From: Myxococcales bacterium
GTDB lineage: Bacteria; Myxococcota_A; Polyangia; Nannocystales; Nannocystaceae
Assembly (NCBI GenBank): GCA_020633315.1
Contig: JACKDV010000004.1
Coordinates: 248,001 to 312,000, forward strand
Length of the DNA: 64,000 nt
Direction: 5' to 3'
Part shown: in pieces, positions 54,654 through 62,627 of the stretch
How positions within the stretch are numbered: the stretch's first letter is position 1
How the letters are laid out: each line of letters begins with the position of its first letter
Notes under the pieces: model-generated
Told to the model about the DNA's origin: nothing
Database searches by the model: none
Seen by the model: the letters and a program-made list of their open reading frames with translations, nothing else
Position numbers and translations under genes: made by a program

Positions 54654-56369
54654 CTACCGTGGCTCGGGGGTCATCGGCCCCTCGCCGCCGTAGGTGGCCC
54701 GCAGCTCGTCGCCCAGCTCGCGGGTCCCGGCGATCTGGGCGAGCACCTCCACCCCCAGCGTGGGCACCCGCGCGTAGCCCCCCGCGTAGTCGACCGTGAA
54801 CAGCCCGAAGCGCGGCTCGAAGCCCTCGGCCCACTCGTAGTTGTCGTAGAGGCTCCAGTGGTAGTAGCCGCGCACGTCCACCCCCTCGGCCTGCGCTCGC
54901 GCGATCGACTCGAGCGCCCGCACGATGGCCTCGGCCCGGCGCTCGCCCACCGTGGTGGCGATGCCCGACTCGGTGACCGTCAGCGGCAGGTCGGGCCAGC
55001 GCGCGGAGAAGTCGACCAGGCGGCTGTACAGCCCCTGCGGGTAGTGCTCGTAGCGCATCGCGGGCACGGTGTAGCTGGGGTCGAGCGGGGGCACACACGC
55101 GCCGAAGTCGATGTCACCGAAGCACGGGGTCACGTTCACCAGCGGCAGCAGCGAGGTCTGCCCCGTCACCCCCGCCCGCGTGTAGTACTGCACCCCCAGC
55201 CAGTCGAGGGTACCCGCCCACTCGGGATGCGGCTCCTCGAGCTCGCCGTCGAGCCCGGGATCGAAGCCTCCCTGCCGGATCGACTCCACGAACAGCCGGT
55301 GGTAGGCGTAGTCGATCCGCTCGACCGCCGCGAGATCGTCGGGATGATCGCTGACCGCGTTGGCCCGCGCCGGCACCCACTCCACCACCCCCTTGGTCAG
55401 CCCCACCGCCGCGGCCACGCCGTCCCCGTCGGCATCGGTGGTGTCGCCCTCCTTGAGCGCCACGTAGACCGCCGCGTGCCCGGCGACGAAGTTGCGGGCC
55501 GCCGCCACGAAGACCCCGTCCACGTCGCTGATGAGCCCAGACTTGCCCGGCGGAAACGAGCCCAGGCCGTAGCTGGCCAGCAGGTAGTTCATGGGCTCGT
55601 TGAGCGTGGCCCACTCGTCCACCCGATCGCCGTAGCGCTCAGCCAGCAGCGCCGCGTGCTCGGCCAGCTCCTCCGCCACCTGCGGCCCCCCGCTGGGGTG
55701 GTTCCAGCCGCAGAGGTTGGCGTCGCTGGGCCCCGTCGCGCAGTCGGGGTCGGCCGGATCGTCCACCCATGTGGGATTGGAGAAGTGGTGCACCGTGATC
55801 ATCGGCCGGATCCCCGCCGCGAGCAGCTCGTCGATGAACGCGTCGTAGTGGGCCAGCGCGTCCTCGTCGATCACGTCGCGCTGGGGCTCGATCCGCGCCC
55901 ACTCCACGCTGAAGCGGTAGGCATCCAGGCCCAGCTCGCTCATCAGGCCCACGTCCTGCAGCGCCATGGAGTAGCCGCGGGCCGCGTCGCCCACGAAGGT
56001 GCCGTGGCCCAGGCCGCCCTCGGCCACGGGCAGGCTCCACGGGTACCAGTCCACCGTGGGGTTGGCGTCCTCGATCTGGGTGGCCGCGCTCGCGGCTCCG
56101 AAGCGAAAGCTGCCCTCGCCCTCGGGACCCACCAGCGGACCGATCGGCCCGAAGCCCGACGTGGGCTCGCCGGTGCTCGAGCCCTGGGTGTCGTCGACCA
56201 CCGCCGTCTCGCTCCCGCCGGAGCCCGGGCCGGTCGCCGAGCCCACCGTGGCTTCCGGGCCCGTGCTCGGATCCGAGGTGGTGCCCATGCCCGGGCCGTC
56301 GTCACCGCACCCGGCCGAGCCCATCCCGAGCCAGAGGCTCGTCACCACGATCGTCTTGCGTCCCCCCAT
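54654..56369 (-). CDS. Glycoside hydrolase family 1 lipoprotein (beta-glucosidase-like)
   Basis: A protein of 571 residues. A signal (MGGRKTIVVTSLWLGMGSAGCGDD) with lipobox and a Ser/Thr/Gly linker precede a GH1 TIM barrel. FRFGAASAATQIEDAN is the typical GH1 start. The acid/base is in WATLNEPMNYLLA near residue 259, and the nucleophile in LTVTESGIATTV near 466 (TESG instead of the common TENG). Other conserved blocks: LGLDAYRFSVEWARIEP, DWLGVQYYTRAGV, and GYYHWSLYDNYEWAEGFEPRFGLFTVDY. The enzyme is therefore probably active on a beta-glycoside outside the cell; specificity is not readable. Surface-anchored GH1 enzymes are unusual, because most GH1 enzymes are cytoplasmic. Confidence 0.93.
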   Translation of the reverse strand: MGGRKTIVVTSLWLGMGSAGCGDDGPGMGTTSDPSTGPEATVGSATGPGSGGSETAVVDDTQGSSTGEPTSGFGPIGPLVGPEGEGSFRFGAASAATQIEDANPTVDWYPWSLPVAEGGLGHGTFVGDAARGYSMALQDVGLMSELGLDAYRFSVEWARIEPQRDVIDEDALAHYDAFIDELLAAGIRPMITVHHFSNPTWVDDPADPDCATGPSDANLCGWNHPSGGPQVAEELAEHAALLAERYGDRVDEWATLNEPMNYLLASYGLGSFPPGKSGLISDVDGVFVAAARNFVAGHAAVYVALKEGDTTDADGDGVAAAVGLTKGVVEWVPARANAVSDHPDDLAAVERIDYAYHRLFVESIRQGGFDPGLDGELEEPHPEWAGTLDWLGVQYYTRAGVTGQTSLLPLVNVTPCFGDIDFGACVPPLDPSYTVPAMRYEHYPQGLYSRLVDFSARWPDLPLTVTESGIATTVGERRAEAIVRALESIARAQAEGVDVRGYYHWSLYDNYEWAEGFEPRFGLFTVDYAGGYARVPTLGVEVLAQIAGTRELGDELRATYGGEGPMTPEPR

Positions 56370-56428
56370 GCGTCTGGTCCCCTGCGTGCGAGCATTCTAC
56401 GCCCTGGGTCACGACTCGCCGCGCTCGT

Positions 56429-57475
56429 TCAGAAGCGGAGCGCGAGAGTGCCACCAGGCCCCAGCGCCAGCCGCGACGAGCGTCGCCGCTTCGTGCCCAG
56501 GGCCAGCGCCACGGCCCCGCCCGCCACCAACACACCGCCGGCGACCAACAGCGCGATGCCTCCCGCCCGAGTGTCGCGCAGGAATCGGCAGCGACCCAGC
56601 GCGTCCACGTTCTCTCCCGAGCAGTCGCTCAGGATCGGCCGATCGTGGACGACGACCAGCGCCACCCCGGCCCCCGCCACGCCCAGCCCCAGCCCGATCC
56701 CGGTGCCGCCCAGGACCAGGGGCAGCGTCGCGCGAGGCGGCGTGCCCCCGTCGGTGCTCGGCCGCGGGCGCAGCGAGGCATCGATCGCGCGCTCGACCCC
56801 CTCCACCAGCGAGACCTCGCGGCGCTCGGTCACGAAGCCGTCCCGCACGATCTCCACCCGGTGCTCACCGCTCACCGTCTCCATCGTGAGCGGCGTGGTG
56901 CCGACCACCTCGCCGTCCAGCTGCACCGTCGCCCCCGCAGGGCTCGAGCGCACCACCAGCCGCGGAGGCACCACCGTCCCCGTCTCGAGCTCGCGGCGCA
57001 TCGCCGCGGCCAGCTCGCCCACGAGGCTCTCGAGCTCCACCAGACCGCACAGCTCGCACAGCTCGCTGGCCCGTCCCCGCTCCTCGCCGCTGTCGCCCTC
57101 GACCAGCCGCACCGTCACCCGCACATCGGGATCCTCGAAGGCCACCTCCACCGCGAGCAGGCGGGCCACCCCGTGCTCGTGGGCCAGCCCCTGCCAGCAC
57201 GGTGCGTCGCCGCAGGGGATCGCGGAGCCCTCGCCCGCGCTCGGGAGCCGGGCGGCGGCGGGAAAGACCTCCTGCACCCGAGCCCCGAGGCGCTCGGCCG
57301 CATCGCCCACCTCGGGGGCCACCGGTCCCGTGATCACCAGCGGCAGGATCCCCAGCTCCCGCTCCGCGTCGCCGGTCGGCTCGGCGAGCGCCGCCGCCGG
57401 GCTCGGGCGGGGCATGGCCAGGCCCAGCCCCACGAGCAGGGCCACCGTGGCGCGACCGCGGCCCCTCAGGCGCAC
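56429..57475 (-). CDS. PEGA-domain exported protein with C-terminal membrane helices
   Basis: A protein of 348 residues from a GTG at 57475. It has a signal (ATVALLVGLGLAMPRPSPAAALA). A periplasmic domain follows (ERELGILPLVITGPVAPEVGDAAERLGARVQEVFPAAARL..), with a later CELCGL. A PEGA domain lies at about residues 170-240 (LVVRSSPAGATVQLDGEVVGTTPLTMETVSGEHRVEIVRDGF). Two hydrophobic segments end the protein (LVLGGTGIGLGLGVAGAGVALVVV and GGIALLVAGGVLVAGGAVALAL). This arrangement is common in myxobacterial envelope proteins of unknown role. The GTG start overlaps the end of the upstream cysteine-rich lipoprotein gene by ten bases, so the two are translationally coupled. Confidence 0.83.
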   Translation of the reverse strand: MRLRGRGRATVALLVGLGLAMPRPSPAAALAEPTGDAERELGILPLVITGPVAPEVGDAAERLGARVQEVFPAAARLPSAGEGSAIPCGDAPCWQGLAHEHGVARLLAVEVAFEDPDVRVTVRLVEGDSGEERGRASELCELCGLVELESLVGELAAAMRRELETGTVVPPRLVVRSSPAGATVQLDGEVVGTTPLTMETVSGEHRVEIVRDGFVTERREVSLVEGVERAIDASLRPRPSTDGGTPPRATLPLVLGGTGIGLGLGVAGAGVALVVVHDRPILSDCSGENVDALGRCRFLRDTRAGGIALLVAGGVLVAGGAVALALGTKRRRSSRLALGPGGTLALRF

Positions 57476-58665
57476 ATGCCCCCCACGCAGGATCCCCCGG
57501 GCCCGCAGTCGTTGCCACACACGCCGCAGTGCTTCTTGTCCGTCTGGAGGTCCACGCACTGGTTGCCGCAGGGATCGAGCCCCGCCCCGCAGTCGCAGGT
57601 GCCGTCGATGCAGCTCGCGGTCCCGGGGCAAGGCGTGTTGCACGAGCCACAGTTGAGCCAGTCCACGTCGGTGTTCACGCAGTGGTTGCCGCACTCGGTC
57701 AGGCCGGCCTGGCAGCTGTTGCACACGCCGTTGGTGCAGGTGTCCCCCGGATCGCAGACCACGTCGCAGCCGCCACAGTTGAGCGGATCGTCGAGCTCGA
57801 TGCACGCTCCGCCGCAGGCCTGCTGCCCCTCGGGGCAGGCACAGCTCCCGTCCACGCACTCCTGCGCGGCCAGGCAGGGCTGCTCACAGCCACCGCAGTG
57901 CTCGGGATCGTCCTGCGGATCCACGCAGTCGGCCCCGCACACCTGCAGGCCCGCCGGGCACTGGTCCGTGCACGAGCCCGCCACGCAGAACCATCCCGCG
58001 GCACAGGGCGCATCGCAGCCGCCGCAGTGGGCCTCGTCGGTGGAGGGATCGATGCAGCGCCCCTCGCAGCTCGCCAGCCCCGCAGGGCAGGCGAGCATGC
58101 ACTCCGCGGCCACGCAGGTCATCAGCTCGCCGCAGTCGTTGGCACAGTCGCCGCAGTGATCGGGGTCGCCCTCGAGATCGGCACAGGTGCCCCCGCAGGG
58201 GGTGGGCTGATCGTCGGGGCACGCCGAGAGGCACTGCCCATCCACGCAGAAGTGGCCCGGGCTGCAGCTCACCCCGCACTGGCCACAGTGGAGGGGATCC
58301 TCGTCGAGGTCGGTGCACTCGCCCTCGCAGGGGACCTCGCCCGCCGTGCAGCCGGACACGCAGGCGCCGTCCAGGCACACCTGCGCCGCGGCGCAGGGCT
58401 GATCACAACCACCGCAGTGCCCCACGCTCACCCGCGGATCGATGCAGCTCCCCGCGCAGACCAGCGACGGTGGCTCGCAGTCGATCGTCAACGTGCCCGA
58501 CCCGTCGTCGCCGGTGCCGGTGTCCAGCCCCATGCCGAACTCGGGGTTGAGCTTGCGGCAGCCCGCCGAGCCCAACGCCAGGCCGCCGACCACCAGCGCC
58601 ACGCGGCGGGCGATGGCGCGCGCGCTCGCCCTCCTTCGGACCCTGTGGCACGCGCCTGCTCCCAC
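57466..58665 (-). CDS. Cysteine-rich tandem-repeat lipoprotein (Stig1-like repeats)
   Basis: A protein of 399 residues. A signal ends in GLALGSAGC. After a short Gly/Asp linker come about nine consecutive cysteine-rich units of ~35-42 residues, each of the pattern C..G.C.D....D..HCG.C...C....C..G.C. Examples: CAGSCIDPRVSVGHCGGCDQPC; CEGECTDLDEDPLHCGQCGVSC; CGNQCVDLQTDKKHCGVCGNDC. Each unit would form several disulfides, giving a rod-like extracellular protein. The layout is the Stig1-type repeat of myxobacterial surface proteins. A GTG start at 58665 places the signal peptide correctly. It is the first gene of a two-gene operon with the PEGA protein. The binding partner is unknown. Confidence 0.87.
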   Translation of the reverse strand: MGAGACHRVRRRASARAIARRVALVVGGLALGSAGCRKLNPEFGMGLDTGTGDDGSGTLTIDCEPPSLVCAGSCIDPRVSVGHCGGCDQPCAAAQVCLDGACVSGCTAGEVPCEGECTDLDEDPLHCGQCGVSCSPGHFCVDGQCLSACPDDQPTPCGGTCADLEGDPDHCGDCANDCGELMTCVAAECMLACPAGLASCEGRCIDPSTDEAHCGGCDAPCAAGWFCVAGSCTDQCPAGLQVCGADCVDPQDDPEHCGGCEQPCLAAQECVDGSCACPEGQQACGGACIELDDPLNCGGCDVVCDPGDTCTNGVCNSCQAGLTECGNHCVNTDVDWLNCGSCNTPCPGTASCIDGTCDCGAGLDPCGNQCVDLQTDKKHCGVCGNDCGPGGSCVGGMCA

Positions 58666-58726
58666 CCCCCGATTGAATCAGCCCGACGCCACCGGGCCAA
58701 GACGCCGTGACGGCAGAAATCGCCGG

Positions 58727-58741
58727 AAACGATGTTCGTTT
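58727..58741. promoter_or_regulatory. Short inverted repeat between divergent genes
   Basis: AAACG-ATGTT-CGTTT, a perfect 5-bp inverted repeat with a 5-nt centre in a locally AT-rich patch. It lies between the divergent cysteine-rich lipoprotein (minus) and the 58869 lipoprotein (plus). Could be a regulator site; small enough to be chance. Confidence 0.3.
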
Positions 58742-58868
58742 GCCCTCGGGCGCTGCACGGCCGTTCCGTGCCCGAGCGGATCGCGCAGCCGATTCCCCGA
58801 CGAGCTCGGGTGTAAGCGGCGGGGGCTCGGCGGTCGTTCGGGGGGCGACCGAAGCGAAGGACCTCGTC

Positions 58869-59846
58869 ATGAACCCTGCCGCCCTGCTCCGCTTGCTCGC
58901 ATCCCTCGGCCTGCTGTGCCTGCTCACGCTCCCCGCCTGCAAGGCGAAGAACGCCCCCGCCTCGAGCCCGGGGGTCGGCGGAGGCGGGGCCGGTCCCGCG
59001 CCCGCCGACGTCGGTCGCATGGCCACCCGAGCGGACTACGGCGGTCGCCGCTCGAGCTCGAGCGCGCCCGCCACCGCGCCTGCGCCCGAGGCCTACGGTG
59101 GTGACGGCGGCTACTACGGTCGCGAGCACGAGGAGGCAGCCCCCAGCGACCTCGACGACTCGGCCATCGCCACCGGCACGCCGCAGCGCCAGCGCCCCGG
59201 GCTGGGCACCAGCTACGGCGAGCAGCACTTCAGCCGGGTGACCACCGCTCCCTTCGTGCGGGGGGCCAGCGAGCCCGACGTGCTGCTCTCGCTCTGGTAC
59301 AACGATCCCGAGGGCATCCGCCTCGCGCAGGGCGGCTTCGGCCGCGGCTTCGATCAGGTCTCCCAGGCCTCCACCACCGACGGCACCTTCGTGGTCTCGG
59401 TGATCGACGAGTGGGGCAGCGTGCTGTCGGCCGCCGACGTGGGCAGCAAGCGCTACGTCGCCGGCGAGGAGGGCCAGCGCTACAAGCTGCGCGTGCAGAA
59501 CAACAGCGCCTTCCGCTTCGAGGTGGTCGCCTCCGTCGATGGTCTCGACGTGATCGACGGCCAGCCCGGCAGCTTCGCCAAGCGCGGCTACATCCTCGAC
59601 CCCTGGTCCTCCATCACCATCGACGGCTGGCGCACCGGCAACGACTCGATCGCGGCCTTCCGCTTCAGCGGCATGGAGGACAGCTACGCCGAGCGGACCG
59701 GCCAGGGCCGCAACATCGGAGTGATGGGCTTTGCCTTCTTCCACGAGCGCGGTGGCGTGCCCTGGGCCGAGCTGCAGCGACGCGACAGCGCCGACCCCTT
59801 CCCCCGCCGCTTCGCGGAGCCCCCGCCTCCCCGGCACTGGCGCTGA
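58869..59846 (+). CDS. Hypothetical lipoprotein with low-complexity N-terminus
   Basis: A protein of 325 residues. The signal (MNPAALLRLLASLGLLCLLTLPAC) ends in a lipobox, with GAAGGA upstream of the ATG. A Gly/Ala/Ser/Tyr-rich segment (GGAGPAPADVG, then YGGDGGYYGREHEE) follows, then a ~200-residue beta-rich domain (SRVTTAPFVRGASEPDVLLSLWYNDPEGIRLAQGGFGRGF, YKLRVQNNSAFRFEVVASVDGLDVIDGQPGSFAKRGYILDPWSSITIDGWRTG, and IGVMGFAFFHERGG). This domain is recognisable as a conserved unit in Proteobacteria and myxobacteria, but I cannot name it. A strong hairpin follows the stop. Confidence 0.78.
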   Translation: MNPAALLRLLASLGLLCLLTLPACKAKNAPASSPGVGGGGAGPAPADVGRMATRADYGGRRSSSSAPATAPAPEAYGGDGGYYGREHEEAAPSDLDDSAIATGTPQRQRPGLGTSYGEQHFSRVTTAPFVRGASEPDVLLSLWYNDPEGIRLAQGGFGRGFDQVSQASTTDGTFVVSVIDEWGSVLSAADVGSKRYVAGEEGQRYKLRVQNNSAFRFEVVASVDGLDVIDGQPGSFAKRGYILDPWSSITIDGWRTGNDSIAAFRFSGMEDSYAERTGQGRNIGVMGFAFFHERGGVPWAELQRRDSADPFPRRFAEPPPPRHWR

Positions 59847-59863
59847 GCCCCGTCCTCTCCCTC

Positions 59864-59888
59864 GCGCGCCGCCCCCTGGGCGGCGCGC
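59864..59888 (+). terminator. Intrinsic terminator-like hairpin
   Basis: GCGCGCCGCCC, loop CCT, GGGCGGCGCGC (perfect 11-bp stem), followed shortly by CATCGTTTTGG with a T4 run. It begins 18 bases after the lipoprotein stop and lies before apaG. Confidence 0.8.
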
Positions 59889-59913
59889 CATCGTTTTGGT
59901 TACCCTTCGCTCC

Positions 59914-60303
59914 GTGCCGAGCTCCGAGGCCAGCACCCGAGGCGTTCGGGTCGAGGTGAGGTCACGCTACGTCCCCGAGCGCTCGACGCCGGAGGAGGGC
60001 GCCTGGTTCTTCGCCTATACCGTGCGGATCACCAACGACGGCGACACCACGGTGCAGCTGCTCACCCGCCACTGGATCATCACCGACGCCGATGGTGAGA
60101 CCCAGGAGGTGCGCGGACCCGGGGTGGTCGGCGCCCAGCCGGTGCTCGAGCCCGGGCAGTCGTTCGAATACACCTCGGCCTGCCCGCTGGGGACCTCCTT
60201 CGGCACCATGCACGGCAGCTACCAGATGGTGACCGAGGACGGCGACCGCTTCGACGCCGAGATCGCCCCGTTCTCGCTCAGCCTCCCCTATGCGGTGAAC
60301 TAG
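59914..60303 (+). CDS. apaG: ApaG protein
   Basis: A protein of 129 residues from a GTG at 59914. Conserved ApaG pattern: VRVEVRSRYVPERSTPEEGAWFFAYTVRITNDGDTTVQLLTRHWIITDADGETQEVRGPGVVGAQPVLEPGQSFEYTSACPLGTSFGTMHGSYQM. ApaG is a small beta-sandwich protein, in enterobacteria linked to Co2+/Mg2+ handling and encoded with ApaH/KsgA; its molecular role is not settled. Here it follows a terminator and starts a plus-strand run, with no apaH or ksgA gene nearby. The family assignment is secure. Confidence 0.93.
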   Translation: MPSSEASTRGVRVEVRSRYVPERSTPEEGAWFFAYTVRITNDGDTTVQLLTRHWIITDADGETQEVRGPGVVGAQPVLEPGQSFEYTSACPLGTSFGTMHGSYQMVTEDGDRFDAEIAPFSLSLPYAVN

Positions 60304-60327
60304 CCGACCGTCGCCACGAGCCCCACG

Positions 60328-61365
60328 ATGATCGACCTCGACCAGATGGTCGTGCCCCTGGAGGCGCTCGAGCCCGAGTCACCCCAGGAGCTGCGGGACG
60401 AGCTGCTGGAGGCCCTGCGGGAGGCAGCGGCGCAGCGCCTCCCCGGGCTCTCGATCGAGCTCGACTACGTGGAGGCCGAGCAGCGCTTCACCTTCTATGC
60501 CTTCGTGAAGATCACCGAGGCCAACCTCGAGCACGCCCGCACCCTGTGCGAGGTGGAGCTGGGCGAGGAGCTGGGCTTCGACCTGTGGTGGCTCAACACC
60601 GAGGCCGCCTCCTTCCTGCGGGTGGAGCCGCCGCAGTGGGCCCGCTTCCGCTCCGCCGCCGAGCGAGCCGTGCGGGCCACCATCGCCCGGCGCCGCGACC
60701 ATCGGGCGCTCGCCGCCTTCGAGCGCTGGGCCGCCGAGCACCCTCCCGAGGGTCGGCGCCCCGCCTGGCACCCCGAGGTCGAGCCCGTGAGCCTGGCCCA
60801 GACCACCACCTTCGAGGTCAGCGCTTCCTACTACGGCGGCCCGGCCTGGCTCGAGCCCGACGCCCCGTGGCCCGCCTGCCCCGCCTGCGCGCGTCCCATG
60901 GAGCTGCTGCTCCACCTCGATCCCTTCCACACCCCGCTGGCCGACGCCGACGCGCCGCCCTACGAGCTGTTCCAGTGCACCGAGTGTGGCGAGGGTCGGC
61001 TCGCGCGGGCCGTGCCCGGCGACGCCGAGCTACGCCCCTCCCCGCTCGACGATCTCCACTGTCGGCCCAAGCACATCGTGGGCTGGCGAGCCGTCGACGA
61101 CTACCCGTCCTTCGGTCGCGCCGCGGCCCAGCACGAAGCCGCAGTGGCCCGTCGCGGCGACAAGCTGGGCGGCTGGCCGGCCCGACTCCAGGGCACCCGC
61201 GACGAGCCCTTCGCGTGCCCCGAGTGTGGAGCCGAGACCACGATCGTCTACCAGCTCGATTCCGACTCGCACGCCGAGCACACCTGGGGCGACGGCGGTC
61301 GCCTGTGGTTGCACGTGTGCCCTCGGCACCGCGAGCACCCGCAAGTCTCCTGGGAGTGCTCGTGA
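60328..61365 (+). CDS. DUF1963-like protein with cysteine pairs
   Basis: A protein of 345 residues. The N-terminal ~150 residues are a helical domain (MIDLDQMVVPLEALEPESPQELRDELLEALREAAAQRLPG..). From about residue 165 the layout resembles DUF1963/YwqG (FEVSASYYGGPAWLEPDAPWPACPACARPMELLLHLD, later RRGDKLGGWPARLQGT, PFACPECGAETTIVYQLDSD). Cysteine pairs CPAC, CTEC and CPEC are typical of zinc-ribbon-like sites. No signal peptide. Starts 24 bp after apaG and probably co-transcribed. DUF1963 proteins are of unknown function, and the N-terminal extension may belong to a separate domain. Confidence 0.72.
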   Translation: MIDLDQMVVPLEALEPESPQELRDELLEALREAAAQRLPGLSIELDYVEAEQRFTFYAFVKITEANLEHARTLCEVELGEELGFDLWWLNTEAASFLRVEPPQWARFRSAAERAVRATIARRRDHRALAAFERWAAEHPPEGRRPAWHPEVEPVSLAQTTTFEVSASYYGGPAWLEPDAPWPACPACARPMELLLHLDPFHTPLADADAPPYELFQCTECGEGRLARAVPGDAELRPSPLDDLHCRPKHIVGWRAVDDYPSFGRAAAQHEAAVARRGDKLGGWPARLQGTRDEPFACPECGAETTIVYQLDSDSHAEHTWGDGGRLWLHVCPRHREHPQVSWECS

Positions 61366-61427
61366 TCCGCAGCACACCCGGTCTCGCCCCGATGGCCGCC
61401 CCTCGCCCGCGTGGGTAGGAGTAGGAG

Positions 61428-61440
61428 CCCCTTCGCGGGG
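61428..61440 (+). terminator. Short GC hairpin after the DUF1963-like gene
   Basis: CCCC-TTCGC-GGGG, a short GC-rich stem with a TTCG-like loop, about 60 bases after the stop at 61365. Possible 3' end; too short to be certain. Confidence 0.35.
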
Positions 61441-61451
61441 TGCCGGCCGCG

Positions 61452-61484
61452 CCTTGGAATCGCCTGGCCACGGCCGGTCCAAGG
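61452..61484 (+). promoter_or_regulatory. Inverted repeat covering the ribosome-binding site of the next gene
   Basis: CCTTGGA (61452-61458) pairs with TCCAAGG (61478-61484). The right arm contains the AAGG of the Shine-Dalgarno of the gene starting at 61491, so folding would hide it. Confidence 0.35.
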
Positions 61485-61490
61485 ACCAAC

Positions 61491-62117
61491 GTGACCGAGA
61501 TGCTCCCCGCAACCCGATCCCGCACCAAGACCCTCCGACGCCTGGCCCTCGCGGCCTTGGCCTTCCTGCCCCTCGCCTCCACCGCCGAGGCAGCGCCGAC
61601 CCCTGGCAACAAGATCAAGGGCAAGGGCGGCAACTTCGGCGCGGGCATCAGCCTGGGCGATCCGATGGGTGGGTCCATCAAGTACTTCATGGCGCCCAAC
61701 CACGCGATCCAGGCCGACATCGGGTGGGCTCCGCTACACCATGGGCACGGGCGTCTGGGCTTCGACTACCTGTGGCACCCCGGCACCTTCGTCTCCAACA
61801 GCACCCTCGACTTCCTGCCCTACCTGGGCCTGGGCCTGGGCATGATGTTCTGGGCGGGCGGCTACTACTACGCCGGCCACGGCGGCCGCTGCTGCAACGG
61901 AGCCGGCTGCGATCCCGACTGCCGCTACTACTACGACTACCGCCGCTACGATCGCGGCGGCGTGGCGATGTTCCTACGCGCTCCGATCCTCGGCCTTGGC
62001 TTCCACTGGAAGAAGGCCCCCCTCGACACCATGCTCGAGGGCTCGTGGTCGCCGTACCTCATCTATCCCGATCTGGCGCACGGGGACTTCTCGTTCAAGA
62101 TTCGCTACTACTTCTAG
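61491..62117 (+). CDS. Exported Gly/Tyr-rich protein, probable outer-membrane barrel
   Basis: About 208 residues. A signal peptide (TLRRLALAALAFLPLASTAEA) is followed by KIKGKGGNFGAGISLGDPMGGSIKYFMAPNHAIQADIGWAPL and further strands, ending in DFSFKIRYYF with an aromatic C-terminal residue, as outer-membrane beta-barrels have. A loop in the middle is rich in Tyr, Gly and Cys (YYYAGHGGRCCNGAGCDPDCRYYYDYRRYDRGG), unusual for a barrel. The GTG at 61491 is preferred because AAGGA lies five bases upstream; an ATG three codons further on is possible. Function unknown. Confidence 0.75.
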   Translation: MTEMLPATRSRTKTLRRLALAALAFLPLASTAEAAPTPGNKIKGKGGNFGAGISLGDPMGGSIKYFMAPNHAIQADIGWAPLHHGHGRLGFDYLWHPGTFVSNSTLDFLPYLGLGLGMMFWAGGYYYAGHGGRCCNGAGCDPDCRYYYDYRRYDRGGVAMFLRAPILGLGFHWKKAPLDTMLEGSWSPYLIYPDLAHGDFSFKIRYYF

Positions 62118-62179
62118 ACTGTTGGCGGAGGCTCGGCATCCAAGCTGCCGATCGACGGCCGTCTCCACGATCTCTCCAA

Positions 62180-62374
62180 TCCGACGGTCGCCACGCACGT
62201 CGCAAGGTCTTCGAGTCCATCCGCTCGGCTCCCCATGCCCGAGAGCTGCTCGAGCTGATGGGCGAGCTCTTCGTCGTCGAGCGCAAGGTCGCCGAGGATG
62301 AGCTCCTCGGCATGGACGCCCACCTCGAACGACGCCGACTCTGCGACGATTCCTCGACGACCGCTGAAGCCTGA
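62180..62374 (+). pseudogene. IS66-family transposase remnant
   Basis: A 65-codon open segment reading SDGRHARRKVFESIRSAPHA, then RELLELMGELFVVERKVAEDELLGMDAHLERRRL and a stop. This matches the part of the IS66 TnpC transposase that runs 'cwaHaRRkF-eal......a..al..i..LY.vEr..re....'. There is no start codon for an independent protein, no DDE catalytic motifs, and no tnpA/tnpB partner genes. It is a small internal fragment left from a decayed insertion, immediately after the barrel-like gene. Confidence 0.65.
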
Positions 62375-62627
62375 GCCAGGGCCTCTGGTGGCCGAGGACG
62401 ACCTCGCAGGCGGGGGGCACCGGCTGATCGCGTACGCCCTGTGAGCCGAGGGGGCCGAGGGCGGCCAGGACGCGGATCCCATTGGAGCGGGGTGCCCATC
62501 GTGGTCTCGGAGCCTGGATCCGCGGCTGGAGCGCGGGCGCGGGCCCATTAAGCCGCGATTAAGCGGCGATCACCCCGGGCCGCGTCACGGTGGTTCCGTA
62601 GGCCCTCCCGCCTCCCCCACGAACGTC
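62375..62627. other. Non-coding region before the last gene, with an 11-bp direct repeat
   Basis: No gene recognised. ATTAAGCCGCG (62547-62557) is followed directly by ATTAAGCGGCG (62558-62568), an 11-bp tandem repeat with one change; the CCGC/GGCG parts also form a small palindrome (CCGC-GATTAA-GCGG). It lies about 60 bp before the start of the terminal gene and could be an operator. Confidence 0.4.

Noticed and set aside
58488..59936. A 482-codon minus-strand frame across 58.5-59.9 kb
   Set aside because: Overlaps the signal end of the cysteine-rich lipoprotein and the whole lipoprotein at 58869, both of which have lipobox starts; its translation is featureless.
61440..62117. Longer start at 61440 for the exported barrel-like protein
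   Set aside because: It would place about 17 charged residues before the signal peptide; the GTG at 61491 has a proper Shine-Dalgarno.
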